A stretch of 64,000 bases of DNA from Actinomyces sp. AC-20-1. GTDB taxonomy: Bacteria; Actinomycetota; Actinomycetes; Actinomycetales; Actinomycetaceae. Location: positions 124,001 through 188,000 of the forward strand of contig NZ_JACJVC010000003.1 of assembly GCF_023369555.1 (NCBI RefSeq), read 5' to 3'. Both the position numbers and the translations under genes were made by a program. The first letter of the stretch is position 1. Every line of letters begins with the position of its first letter. The notes under the pieces were generated by a model, which was not told the DNA's origin, made no database searches, and was given only the letters and a program-made list of their open reading frames with translations. Shown here piece after piece: positions 33,159 through 41,367 of this stretch.

Positions 33159-34448
33159 TCACTCCTTGGCGGCCGCCGAGGTCATCGCGTCGATGATGCC
33201 TTGGGCGTCGCCCTGGCCTGCGAGGAGGTCGACGACGGCGACGTTGAGGGCGTTGCCGATGTTGGAGCCGAGGCTGGTGTCGAGCCAGACCTGGGTGTAG
33301 GCGGCGCGGTTGTTCGCCTCGATCTGCGGCAGCAGGGCCTCGTCGGTGACGACGTCCTGGGCGTTCATGTTGACAGGGATGGTGTCGAAGGCGTCGGCGT
33401 AGGCCTCCTGGTTCTCCTCGCTCATGATGAAGTTGAGGAACTCGACGCACAGCGACTCCGGAGCGGTGGAGGAGCAGGCGTAGCCGTCGACGCCGCCCAT
33501 GAGCGCGCTCGGGTCGCCCTTGCCGCCCTCGACCTCGGGGAAGGTGAACCAGCGCAGGTCGGGCAGGGGCTCCTCGTCAGGGGTCAGGGAGCCGACGACG
33601 CCGACGTTCCAGGTGCCCATGAGCTCCATGGCGGCCTGGTGGTTGGCGAGCAGTCCCGCGGAGGAGCCGGCGCCCTGCTGGGCCGAGGTGGTGAGGAAGC
33701 CGTCGTTGAAGGGCTTGGAGGCGGCGAGGTCCGCGAGGTCCTGACCGGCGTCGAGCCAGCACTGGTCGCTGAAGTCGTAGGTGGACAGGCCCGTCGTCAG
33801 GGTCTCGTGGGAGCACTCGCGCAGGGCGAAGAAGTAGTACCAGTGGGCGGCCGGCCAGGCGTCCTTGCCGCCGAGGGCGATGGGGGCGACACCGGTGCCC
33901 TTGAGGGCCTCGACGGCGGTGCCGAGCTCGTCCATGGTCGTGGGCGCCTCGGTGATGCCGGCGGCGTCGAACAGGTCCTGGGAGTAGAAGATGCCTCCCG
34001 GCTGGAAGGAGGTGGGCATGGCGTAGACGCCGTCGTCGATGGTGTAGGCGGCGAAGGCGCCCTCGGGGACGCTGGAGCTGACGTTCTCGTCGAGCTTGTC
34101 GGAGATGTCGAGGACGAAGCCGGCCTCGACCATGTCCGCGAGCTTGCCTCCTCCGCGGGCGAGGAAGACGTCGGGGCCCTCCCCGGCGTTCTGCGCGGTC
34201 TGGAGCTTGCCGTCGAGGTCCTCGTTCTGGATGGCCTGGACCTCGATGGTCACCCCCTCGTGGCTGGCCATGAAGTCGTCGGCCATCTGCTGCCAGTAGG
34301 CGGCGCCGTCACCGGTGGTGGCGTTGTGCCAGACGGTGAGGGTGTTGTCGTCGCCGCCGCCCGCAGCGCCCCCGCAGGCGCCCAGGGCGAGCGAGGCGGT
34401 GACCATGGCGGCAGCCGCAAGGGTGCGACGGTAGTTCTGTCGTCTCAT
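33159..34448 (-). CDS. CUT1 sugar-binding lipoprotein
   Basis: Exported binding protein of 429 residues. The signal peptide (RRQNYRRTLAAAAMVTASLALGAC) ends in a lipobox, so Cys about residue 24 is the lipid anchor. The body is a family-1 binding protein: LTVWHNATTGDGAAYWQQMADDF, a sugar-facing FQPGGIFYSQDLFDAAG near residue 150 and GGKDAWPAAHWYYFFAL near residue 190, with several aromatic residues likely stacking on sugar. The ATG at 34448 has GGGAGG eight bases before it. It heads the operon with MalF, MalG and GH3 and is preceded by a good promoter at 34522-34549. Confidence 0.92.
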   Translation of the reverse strand: MRRQNYRRTLAAAAMVTASLALGACGGAAGGGDDNTLTVWHNATTGDGAAYWQQMADDFMASHEGVTIEVQAIQNEDLDGKLQTAQNAGEGPDVFLARGGGKLADMVEAGFVLDISDKLDENVSSSVPEGAFAAYTIDDGVYAMPTSFQPGGIFYSQDLFDAAGITEAPTTMDELGTAVEALKGTGVAPIALGGKDAWPAAHWYYFFALRECSHETLTTGLSTYDFSDQCWLDAGQDLADLAASKPFNDGFLTTSAQQGAGSSAGLLANHQAAMELMGTWNVGVVGSLTPDEEPLPDLRWFTFPEVEGGKGDPSALMGGVDGYACSSTAPESLCVEFLNFIMSEENQEAYADAFDTIPVNMNAQDVVTDEALLPQIEANNRAAYTQVWLDTSLGSNIGNALNVAVVDLLAGQGDAQGIIDAMTSAAAKE

Positions 34449-34489
34449 CGTTGAAACCTCCCAAGCGGAACCGTTCGATCGGGGCAATC

Positions 34490-34549
34490 GAAAATGTTTC
34501 AGTTCTACGCTCGTGACGTTTAGTATATCCAGAGAGCAAATGGGGTCAA
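34490..34549 (-). promoter_or_regulatory. Promoter with downstream operator-like repeat for the GH3 importer operon
   Basis: On the minus strand TTGACC (34544-34549), a 16-base spacer and TATACT (34522-34527) form a good sigma-70-type promoter. About 20 bases downstream lies GAAA-ATG-TTTC (34490-34500), and TTCGAT/ATCGAA (34474-34479, 34487-34492) overlaps it; these are candidate operator halves for the divergent LacI gene at 34784. The rest of the 335-base gap to that gene is AT-richer than its surroundings and shows nothing further I can name. Confidence 0.65.
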
Positions 34550-34783
34550 GATCTTCGAAATCCCAGTCGAAATCCGCGCCATACCTCAGTTTCCGCCCCC
34601 TTTGCCGCGAACATGAACGTATCGGTCAGACCCACGGCACGACGTCACTTCCACCCCGATGGAAGGGCTCAGACCCCACATGTCCGAAACTCCGTTAGCC
34701 TTGGGGCCGACGACAGGCGCAGCGCACGGGAGGCCCTGCCCGTCCCGCACAGCCTGATCGCGCTCCGACCCCAGGAGGACCCC

Positions 34784-35806
34784 ATGGCCCCGCGCCGACG
34801 CATCACACTCGACCAGATCGCCGAGGCCGCCGAGGTCTCGCGAGCCACCGTCTCCAAGGCGCTCAACGGACGCGAGGACGTCGCCGAGCTCACCCGTCAG
34901 CGCGTCCTGGAGGCGGCCCGCTCCCTCGGCTACGTGCTGCCCCTCTCACCCTCCGGCCGTACCCGGGTGCTCACCGTCGCGCTCGACACCCTGGAGAGCT
35001 ACTACGTCAACCGGGTCCTCGCCGGGGTGCTCAGCGCCGCCCACGACCACGGCACGGTCGTCGACGTCCGCATCTTCCCCGACCACGAGGAGTCGCGCTC
35101 CGCCACCTGGGTCCAGCGCGTGGTCGAGGCGGGCCACCTCGGGCTCATCACCGTCACCCGCGAGCTCAGCCCGGACCAGCACCGGGTCATCCGTGCCGCG
35201 AGCCTGCCCGTCATCGCCCTGGACCCCCTGCAGGAGGAGGACAGCGACGTCCCGACGATCTCCTCCGCGAACTGGAACGGCGGCATGCGCGCCACCGGCC
35301 ACCTCATCGCCCTGGGGCACCGGCGCATCGGCTTCGCCGCGGGGCCGGCCAGCTCCCTGCCGGCCCGCGAGCGCGAGATGGGCTACCGCTCGGCGGTGCT
35401 GGAGGCGGGCCTCGGCATCGACGAGCGCCTCATCGGCGGTGACGGCTACACCTACGCCTCCGGCCTCGAGGCCGCCTCGGCGATGCTCGCGCTGCCGCCG
35501 GCGCAGCGTCCGACGGCGATCATGGCCGTGTGCGACGTCGTCGCCATGGGTGTGTACGAGGCGGCCCGGCGCGCAGGGCTGTCGGTGCCCGAGGACCTGT
35601 CCGTCGTCGGCTACGACGACACCTTCCTCGCCGAGTGCGCCGCACCCCCGCTCACCACCATCCACCAGGCCCTCGAGACCATGGGCGCCCGGGCGGTGGA
35701 GGCGGTCCACGACCTCGCGGCGGGATCGGCCCGGACGATCGGCTCCGTGCAGATCCCCACCTACCTGGTCGAGCGGGCCTCGGCAGCGCCGCCGCGCACC
35801 GCATGA
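34784..35806 (+). CDS. LacI-family regulator (paralogue of 52712-53737)
   Basis: Regulator of 340 residues, helix-turn-helix ITLDQIAEAAEVSRATVSKALNGREDVAE, full effector domain. GGAGGACCCC precedes the ATG at 34784. It is divergent from the GH3 importer operon and so its likely regulator. It resembles the LacI protein at 52712-53737 strikingly: VPEDLSVVGYDDTFLAECAAPPLTTIHQALETMGAR is shared word for word (in two overlapping 20-residue parts), and the DNA coding for it differs at only 2 of 113 positions. That points to recent duplication or gene conversion. Effector likely related to that of the paralogue. Confidence 0.92.
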   Translation: MAPRRRITLDQIAEAAEVSRATVSKALNGREDVAELTRQRVLEAARSLGYVLPLSPSGRTRVLTVALDTLESYYVNRVLAGVLSAAHDHGTVVDVRIFPDHEESRSATWVQRVVEAGHLGLITVTRELSPDQHRVIRAASLPVIALDPLQEEDSDVPTISSANWNGGMRATGHLIALGHRRIGFAAGPASSLPAREREMGYRSAVLEAGLGIDERLIGGDGYTYASGLEAASAMLALPPAQRPTAIMAVCDVVAMGVYEAARRAGLSVPEDLSVVGYDDTFLAECAAPPLTTIHQALETMGARAVEAVHDLAAGSARTIGSVQIPTYLVERASAAPPRTA

Positions 35807-35887
35807 CGGCGATTTCGAAACGCATCGAGATTGCTCGTTGACTTACCTACGATCCCAGAAGGGCGCCGGAGAGACCGCGGAGGACCC

Positions 35888-36942
35888 ATGAGCGAGCCCA
35901 GCCAGCCGCAGCGCGCTGTCACGCTGGCCGACGTCGCGGCCCAGGCGGGTGTCTCCAAGGCCGCCGCCTCCAAGGCCCTCAACAACCGTGACGACGTCTC
36001 CGCCTCCACCCGCGCCCGTGTGCTCGCCGCAGCCACTGCCCTCGGCTACACCAAGCCACCGCGCACCGGCCCGCTCCCCTGCAGACCATCGCCCTCGTCC
36101 TGGCGGACCTGCGCTCCGTCTACGGCCTCGAGATCATCAACGGCGCCACCACCGCCGCCATGGGCACCGGTACCTCCATCGCCGTCAGCCGCCGCCAGAG
36201 GGAGGACGAGGGCACCGACCTCGCGCCGCTGAGCCCGTCCTGGTTCACCCAGATGCGCTCACGCGGGTGCATCGGCTGCGTCGTCGCGACGGTCGAGCTG
36301 TCGGCCGCCCAGGTGGCCGCCGCCCGCCACGAGGGCATCCCGATCGTCGTCATCGACCCCCTCGGCCCCGTCCACGAGGGGACCGTCTCCATCGGGGCGA
36401 CGAACTGGAACGGCGGCGTCCAGGCCACCGAGCACCTGGTCAACCTCGGCCACGAGCGCATCGCCGTCATCAATGGCGTCCCCACCTCCGTGCCCGCGCA
36501 GGAGCGGCTGAGGGGGATCCTGACGGCGATGCGCGCCCACGGGATCACGCTGGGCAAGCGCCTGGTCCACACCGGCGCCTACGTCTACGAGACCGGCTTC
36601 GCCGGTGCCGTCCGGTGGTTCTCCCTGCCGCCCGGGCAGCGCCCCACGGCTGTTCTCGCTGGATCGGACGTCTGCGCCATGGGCGTGTACGAGGCGGCTC
36701 GCCGCGCGGGGCTGCGCGTGCCCGAGGACGTGAGCGTCGTCGGCTTCGACGACTCCGCGATCGCCTCCTGGGCCTCCCCCAGGCTCACCACCGTGCGTCA
36801 GCCGCTGGCACGCATGGGCGCCGAGGCCGTGAGGACGATCGTCGAGCACCGCTCCGGCCGCCCTCTGGTCACCGCCGTCCCCATGCGCATCGAGACCACG
36901 CTCATCGAGCGCGACTCGACCGCGCCGCCGGCCGCGGCCTAG
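35888..36942 (+). pseudogene. LacI-family regulator with a frameshift
   Basis: A third-party LacI gene of about 350 codons. Starting at the ATG at 35888 (GGAGGACCC upstream), the helix-turn-helix is normal (VTLADVAAQAGVSKAAASKALNNRDDVS) up to GYTKPPRTGPL; near 36077 the frame shifts, consistent with one missing C in a CCCC run. The effector domain then continues in the next frame, from QTIALVLADLRSVYGLEIINGA to the stop at 36942, otherwise undamaged (VPEDVSVVGFDDSAIASWASPRLTTVRQ). Either a sequencing error or a recent inactivation. Its natural target would be the convergent importer operon at 37011-40074 or the CE7 gene. Confidence 0.82.
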
Positions 36943-36946
36943 CACG

Positions 36947-36984
36947 CGTGGAGGGCGGTGCCGCTGGTGGCACCGCCCTCCACG
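36947..36984. terminator. Bidirectional hairpin terminator between convergent LacI and permease genes
   Basis: Perfect 16-bp inverted repeat (36947-36962 and 36969-36984) with loop GCTGGT, placed five bases after the LacI stop and 27 bases before the end of the convergent permease gene. No T-run. Confidence 0.8.
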
Positions 36985-37010
36985 TCGTTCCGGGCCCGGG
37001 GCCCGTCAGG

Positions 37011-37844
37011 TCACTTGCCCACTCCGGCCGTCAGGCCTGCGACCATCTGCCTGCGCCCGAAGGTGTAGGCGACGATGAGGGGCAGGGCGCTGAGCACGAC
37101 GGCGGCGAGGATGGCCGGGGTGTCGGAGCTGAAGGAGCCCTGGAAGTTCCACAGTGACAGCGGCAGCACGCGCTTGTTGGCGCTCTGCGTGAGGATGAGG
37201 GGGAAGAGGAACCCGTTCCACACGTTGAGGGCGTCGTAGATGCCCACGGTGACGAGGGCCGGCTTGCACAGCGGGGCGGCCAGGCGCCACATCATCTGCC
37301 AGTCCGTCGCGCCGTCGACCTTCATCGACTCGAAGAGCTCCTTGGGGACGTCACGCAGGAAGTTCGTGAGGATGAGCACCGAGATCGGGATGGCGAAGGC
37401 GATGGAGGGCAGGATGATCGCCCAGAGGGAGTCGTACAGACCCATCTGGACGATGAGGTAGTAGACCGGCACGATCGTCGCCTGGATCGGGATCGCGATG
37501 CCCAGCAGGAACATCGAGAAGATCCGGTCCGAGAACCGCGTGCGGCTGCGGACGATGACGTACGAGGCCATGAAGGCGATGACCAGGACCGCTGCGACGG
37601 TCGCGACCGTCACGAGGACCGAGTTCGCGAAGTACATCCAGAAGTCGTTCTCGAAGACCGTGATGTAGGCGCGCAGTGTCGGGTTGCTGGGCAGCGCGAG
37701 CGGGTTCTCGACGTAGTAGTCCGCCTGCGAGCGCAGCGACGTGACGATGATGTAGTAGATCGGGATGATCGCGACCAGGAGCCACAGCCAGCCGAGGAGG
37801 CCGCCGAGGACGTTGGGGCGCTGCCCGCCCTGTTTCTTGAGCAT
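37011..37844 (-). CDS. CUT1 sugar ABC permease, MalG type
   Basis: Membrane subunit of 277 residues with six helices. The EAA loop is VPKELFESMKVDGATDWQMMWRLAAPLCKP; ALNVWNGFLFPLILTQSANKRVLPLSLW and MVAGLTAGVGK match the MalG family. The ATG at 37844 shares one base with the stop of the MalF gene upstream; the longer frame to 38501 is rejected as it overlaps that gene. Last gene of a three-gene importer operon. Confidence 0.92.
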   Translation of the reverse strand: MLKKQGGQRPNVLGGLLGWLWLLVAIIPIYYIIVTSLRSQADYYVENPLALPSNPTLRAYITVFENDFWMYFANSVLVTVATVAAVLVIAFMASYVIVRSRTRFSDRIFSMFLLGIAIPIQATIVPVYYLIVQMGLYDSLWAIILPSIAFAIPISVLILTNFLRDVPKELFESMKVDGATDWQMMWRLAAPLCKPALVTVGIYDALNVWNGFLFPLILTQSANKRVLPLSLWNFQGSFSSDTPAILAAVVLSALPLIVAYTFGRRQMVAGLTAGVGK

Positions 37845-38752
37845 CAGTTCGCCCCCTCCATCGTCGACTCCATCTTGGAGGAGCCTGAGAGCTTGTTGAG
37901 CAGGTAGGAGATCGTCAGCCCCACCACCACGAGCAGCACGCCGAGCACGGCGGCGCCGCCCATGTTGTAGGAGCGGAACCCGGTGAGGTACATGTCGAGG
38001 GCGAGCACACGGGTGGCGTTGCCCGGGCCCCCGGCGGTCATGACGAAGATGAGGTCGAAGTAGGTCAGCGACCCGACGATCATGAGCGTCGAGGAGGTGA
38101 CGATGGTGTTGCGCAGCTGCGGCAGGGTGATGTGCCAGAAGGTCTGCCACCGGTTGGCGCCGTCGATCATGGCGGCCTCGTTGATGGAGACGGGGATCTG
38201 GCGCGCAGCGCCCTGGTAGAGCAGCGAGTGGAAGGGCACGAAGCACCACGCGATGACGAACATCACCGTGTAGTAGGCCAGTGTCGGGTTGCCGAGGAAG
38301 TCCTGTGAGAGCAGGTCGAGGCCGAAGGCCCGCGACATCCCGAAGTTCGGGTCCAGCAGCGCGTTGAAGGCGATGCCGACCGCCGTCGCCGAGAACAGCA
38401 GCGGCAGGAAGTACAGGACGGACAGGACGTTGCGGTACCTCTCCTTGCCCGCCATGAACACTCCGAGCAGGAGCGAGATCGGCGTCTGGATGAGCCAGCA
38501 CAGGAGGGTCATTCCGAGCGTGAGCAGGATTCCGTGCTGGGTGACGTCGTTGCCCAGCATCGTCCTCCAGTTGTCCAGCCCGGTGAAGCGCAGGGCCCCG
38601 AGGCCGTCCCAGCTCATGAAGGACAGGACGAAGACCCCGATGAGGGGGACGAGGGCGAACACGCCGAAGAAGAGCAGCGCCGGTGCCGCGATCCAGGGGC
38701 TGGGGCCCGTGCGCAGCCTCTTGCCCTCCTTGGCGGGGACGGTGGTGCTCAT
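37844..38752 (-). CDS. CUT1 sugar ABC permease, MalF type
   Basis: Membrane subunit of 302 residues. GLDNWRTMLGNDVTQHGILLTL is the external loop after helix 1, and IPVSINEAAMIDGANRWQTFWHITLPQLRN the ATPase-docking loop; FDLIFVMTAGGPGNATRVLALDMY is typical of MalF/UgpA. The ATG at 38752 overlaps the binding-protein stop by four bases, so no independent ribosome site is needed. No ATPase gene accompanies it. Confidence 0.92.
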   Translation of the reverse strand: MSTTVPAKEGKRLRTGPSPWIAAPALLFFGVFALVPLIGVFVLSFMSWDGLGALRFTGLDNWRTMLGNDVTQHGILLTLGMTLLCWLIQTPISLLLGVFMAGKERYRNVLSVLYFLPLLFSATAVGIAFNALLDPNFGMSRAFGLDLLSQDFLGNPTLAYYTVMFVIAWCFVPFHSLLYQGAARQIPVSINEAAMIDGANRWQTFWHITLPQLRNTIVTSSTLMIVGSLTYFDLIFVMTAGGPGNATRVLALDMYLTGFRSYNMGGAAVLGVLLVVVGLTISYLLNKLSGSSKMESTMEGAN

Positions 38753-40074
38753 GCCAGGGTCGCGTTCATCTTCTCGACGAACTCCTGCGGCGTCTGGGAC
38801 AGAAGGAAGATCTGGGACAGGTTGGTGAGCAGCTCCTGCGCCTGGGCGGAGGGCAGCGCCTGGTCCCAGGACATCTGGAAGTGCCCGGCGTTCTTGGCCA
38901 GGTTGTAGCCGAAGGTGAGGTAGTCCTCGAACTCGGATCCCTTGATGGCCTCCTCGGCGTTGAGCGCGCCCGGGATGAGGCCCTGCTCGACGCACTTGGC
39001 GACATAGGCGTCGGTCAGCATCTCCTCGTTGAGATAGGCGATGGCGGCCTGGCGCGCCTCCTCACTGGCCGAGCTGGTCACGGACCAGTAGTTGGCCGGG
39101 TTGCCCGTGACGTTGGACGGGTCCCCCTTGCCACCCGCCACGGTCGGGAAGGTGGTGTAGCCGAGGTTGCCGGAGGCGACCATGTCCGGGGCGTCCGCGA
39201 GGAAGTTGGAGTAGACCCAGGAGCCCTGCAGCACCATGGCGGCCTTGCCCGTGTGGACCAGGGCGAGGTCGGCGTTCGAGTCCGCGTCCACACTGCCGTA
39301 GGTGTCGCCAAGGCCCCCGGCCCTGACCATGTCCTGGATCTTGGTCAGGGCCTCGGTGAAGGCGGGGTCGGACCAGGCGCCCGCCTCACCGGCGAGCACG
39401 CGGTTGAAGACCTCCGGGCCGCCGATGCGGTCCGTGAGGTACTGGATCCACATGAGGTAGGGCCACTGGGAGGCGCCGGCCTCGGCGAAGGGGATGTAGC
39501 CCGCGGCCGTGAAGACGGGGATGAGGGCCATGAGCTCGTCCCAGGTGGTCGGGGGCTCGGCGCCTGCGGCGGCGAAGACCTCCTTGTTGTAGTAGATGAG
39601 CACCGGCTGGGTGTTGTTGTTCGGCAGGGCGTAGACCTTGCCGTCCACCTTGCCGATCTCGAGCAGGGAGGGGATGAGGCGCTCCTGCGCGGCGGCCGTG
39701 AGGTCGGTGAGGTCGATGACCTGGTCGTTGCTCACGTAGTCGACCAGTGTCCCTCCGGCCCAGCTGTAGAGCAGGGTGGGGGCGTTGCCGGAGCCGACGG
39801 CGGTACGGATCTTCTCCTTGTAGGCGTCGTTGGCGAAGACCTCGTAGGTGATCTGCTGGTCGGCGTGGGCCTCGTTCCAGCGGTCGAAGGAGTCGCGCAT
39901 CGTCATCTCGGAGCCGCCGGTGAGGAACCAGACGGTGGCACCGTCGGCGGAGGCGCCACCACCGGGACGGGTCCCGCCGCCGCAGGCGGCGAGGGTGGCG
40001 GCCAGGCCGGTGGCCAGCAGACCGCCGATGGCGTGGCGGCGGGTGAGCATGATGCGGGAAGCGTGCGAAGACAT
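38749..40074 (-). CDS. CUT1 sugar-binding lipoprotein
   Basis: Exported binding protein of 441 residues. The signal peptide has LTRRHAIGGLLATGLAATL and a lipobox ending LAAC (about residue 31). ATVWFLTGGSEMTMRDSFDRWNEAHADQQITYEVF opens the mature domain; PNNNTQPVLIYYNKEVF and PTTWDELMALIPVF are classic family-1 segments. The ATG at 40074 follows AGAGAGG. First gene of the importer operon; divergent from a CE7 acetylxylan esterase 219 bases away, which suggests acetylated xylo-oligosaccharides as ligand, an inference only. Confidence 0.92.
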   Translation of the reverse strand: MSSHASRIMLTRRHAIGGLLATGLAATLAACGGGTRPGGGASADGATVWFLTGGSEMTMRDSFDRWNEAHADQQITYEVFANDAYKEKIRTAVGSGNAPTLLYSWAGGTLVDYVSNDQVIDLTDLTAAAQERLIPSLLEIGKVDGKVYALPNNNTQPVLIYYNKEVFAAAGAEPPTTWDELMALIPVFTAAGYIPFAEAGASQWPYLMWIQYLTDRIGGPEVFNRVLAGEAGAWSDPAFTEALTKIQDMVRAGGLGDTYGSVDADSNADLALVHTGKAAMVLQGSWVYSNFLADAPDMVASGNLGYTTFPTVAGGKGDPSNVTGNPANYWSVTSSASEEARQAAIAYLNEEMLTDAYVAKCVEQGLIPGALNAEEAIKGSEFEDYLTFGYNLAKNAGHFQMSWDQALPSAQAQELLTNLSQIFLLSQTPQEFVEKMNATLA

Positions 40075-40133
40075 GGGAACCTCTCTTCTTGTGCCGGGCC
40101 CTGCCCGGGTGTCGACGACCGTGTCGAAACAGC

Positions 40134-40151
40134 CTCAGCGTCATTGCTGAG
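40134..40151. promoter_or_regulatory. Inverted repeat in the divergent importer/CE7 region
   Basis: CTCAGC-N6-GCTGAG, 6-base perfect arms, 60 bases ahead of the binding-protein start and about 140 ahead of the esterase start. It is a candidate operator for the local regulators; TTGACA at 40197-40202 further on lacks a convincing -10. Confidence 0.45.
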
Positions 40152-40292
40152 CCGATCACAAGATGCTACTCATGAAGGCGGTGCGCCCGCAGGCATTTGA
40201 CAGCCCCGTACAACAAAACGACCAGAGTGAGGTCACAGCCTGCGTCCCGGCACAGCCTTCACTTACTCGCGCGAGACAACAAGGACTCCCCC

Positions 40293-41297
40293 GTGCCCCG
40301 TTTCGACCTGTCCCCCGACCAGCTCGAGGTCTTCAACCCCGAGGTCCCCGAGCCCACGGACCTCGACGCCTTCTGGGCCCGCACCCTGGACGAGAGCCCC
40401 GCCGACCCCGGCTCCGTCACCACCGCGGCGGTGGACACCCCCCTGTGCACGGTGACGGTGCACGACGTCACCTTCACCGGCTACGCCGGCGACCCGGTGC
40501 GCGCGTGGCTCATCCTCCCCGCCACCGGCACCGACGACGCCCCGCTGCCCACCGTCGTCGAGTACCTTGGCATGGGCGGCGGACGCGGCCTGCCCCACGA
40601 CCACCTCACCTGGGCCAGCGCCGGCTACGCGCACCTCGTCGTCGACACCCGCGGCCAGGGCTCCCACTGGGGCTCCGGCGGCGACACGCCCGACCCCCAC
40701 GGGCACGGCCCCGCCACCGCGGGCTTCGCCACGCACGGCATCGAGGACCCGGAGCACTACCTGTACCGGCGCCTGTTCGTCGACGCCCACCACGCCGTCG
40801 TGTCCGCCGCCGCGCTGCCCCGGGTCGACGCCAGCCGCATCGCCGTCACCGGCGGCTCGCAGGGAGGCGCGCTCGCCATCGCGGCCGTCGCGCTGGGCGC
40901 CCCGGCCGTCGCCGCCATGCCGGACGTGCCCTTCCTCGCCAACATCCCCCGCGCCGTCGGCATGACCGCCGAGCCGCCCTACGCGGACATCGTCACCTAC
41001 CTGTCCGTGCACCGCGACGCCGTCGACCAGGTCCTGCGCACGCTGTCCTACTTCGACGTCGCCGCCCTCGCCCGCCGCGCCCGCGTGCCCGCCCTGTTCT
41101 CCACCGCGCTCATGGACATGGTCTGCCCGCCGTCGACGGTGTTCACGGCCCGCAACAAGTGGGGGGAGATGGCGCCCGACGGCGAGCGCCCCGACCTGCC
41201 GCAGGTACGCGTCTACCCCTTCAACGGGCACGAGGGCGGCGAGTCCTACCAGTGGCGGGAGAAGGTCGCCTGGCTCGACGCTCTCCTGGGGCGCTGA
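40293..41297 (+). CDS. CE7 acetylxylan esterase / cephalosporin-C deacetylase family
   Basis: Intracellular deacetylase of 334 residues, alpha/beta-hydrolase fold, that removes acetyl groups from short xylo-oligosaccharides. The catalytic triad can be seen: Ser in AVTGGSQGGALAIA (about residue 189), Asp in ALMDMVCPPSTVFT (about residue 273) and His in PFNGHEGGESYQW (about residue 310). VVDTRGQGS and WGSGGDTPDPHG are CE7 signatures. The GTG at 40293 follows AAGGACT; an upstream ATG at 40197 would add an untypical tail. A second CE7 gene lies at 50390-51361. Divergent from the importer operon it probably serves. Confidence 0.92.
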   Translation: MPRFDLSPDQLEVFNPEVPEPTDLDAFWARTLDESPADPGSVTTAAVDTPLCTVTVHDVTFTGYAGDPVRAWLILPATGTDDAPLPTVVEYLGMGGGRGLPHDHLTWASAGYAHLVVDTRGQGSHWGSGGDTPDPHGHGPATAGFATHGIEDPEHYLYRRLFVDAHHAVVSAAALPRVDASRIAVTGGSQGGALAIAAVALGAPAVAAMPDVPFLANIPRAVGMTAEPPYADIVTYLSVHRDAVDQVLRTLSYFDVAALARRARVPALFSTALMDMVCPPSTVFTARNKWGEMAPDGERPDLPQVRVYPFNGHEGGESYQWREKVAWLDALLGR

Positions 41298-41320
41298 GCC
41301 CACCGCCGAAGACCCTTCAC

Positions 41321-41367
41321 TGAGAGCCGGCCCCGGACACTGGCGCGCTCGGGTCCCGGCTCACTCA
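41321..41367. terminator. Imperfect hairpin between convergent CE7 and GH67 genes
   Basis: TGAG-AGCCGG on the left pairs with CCGGCT-CACTCA on the right (one bulge), with further partial G-C pairing in between. It overlaps the GH67 stop codon. A two-way terminator is likely but the pairing is not perfect. Confidence 0.5.

Noticed and set aside
40197-40202. TTGACA ahead of the CE7 gene as a promoter.
   Set aside because: No acceptable -10 hexamer at 16-19 bases; TACAAC follows too closely.
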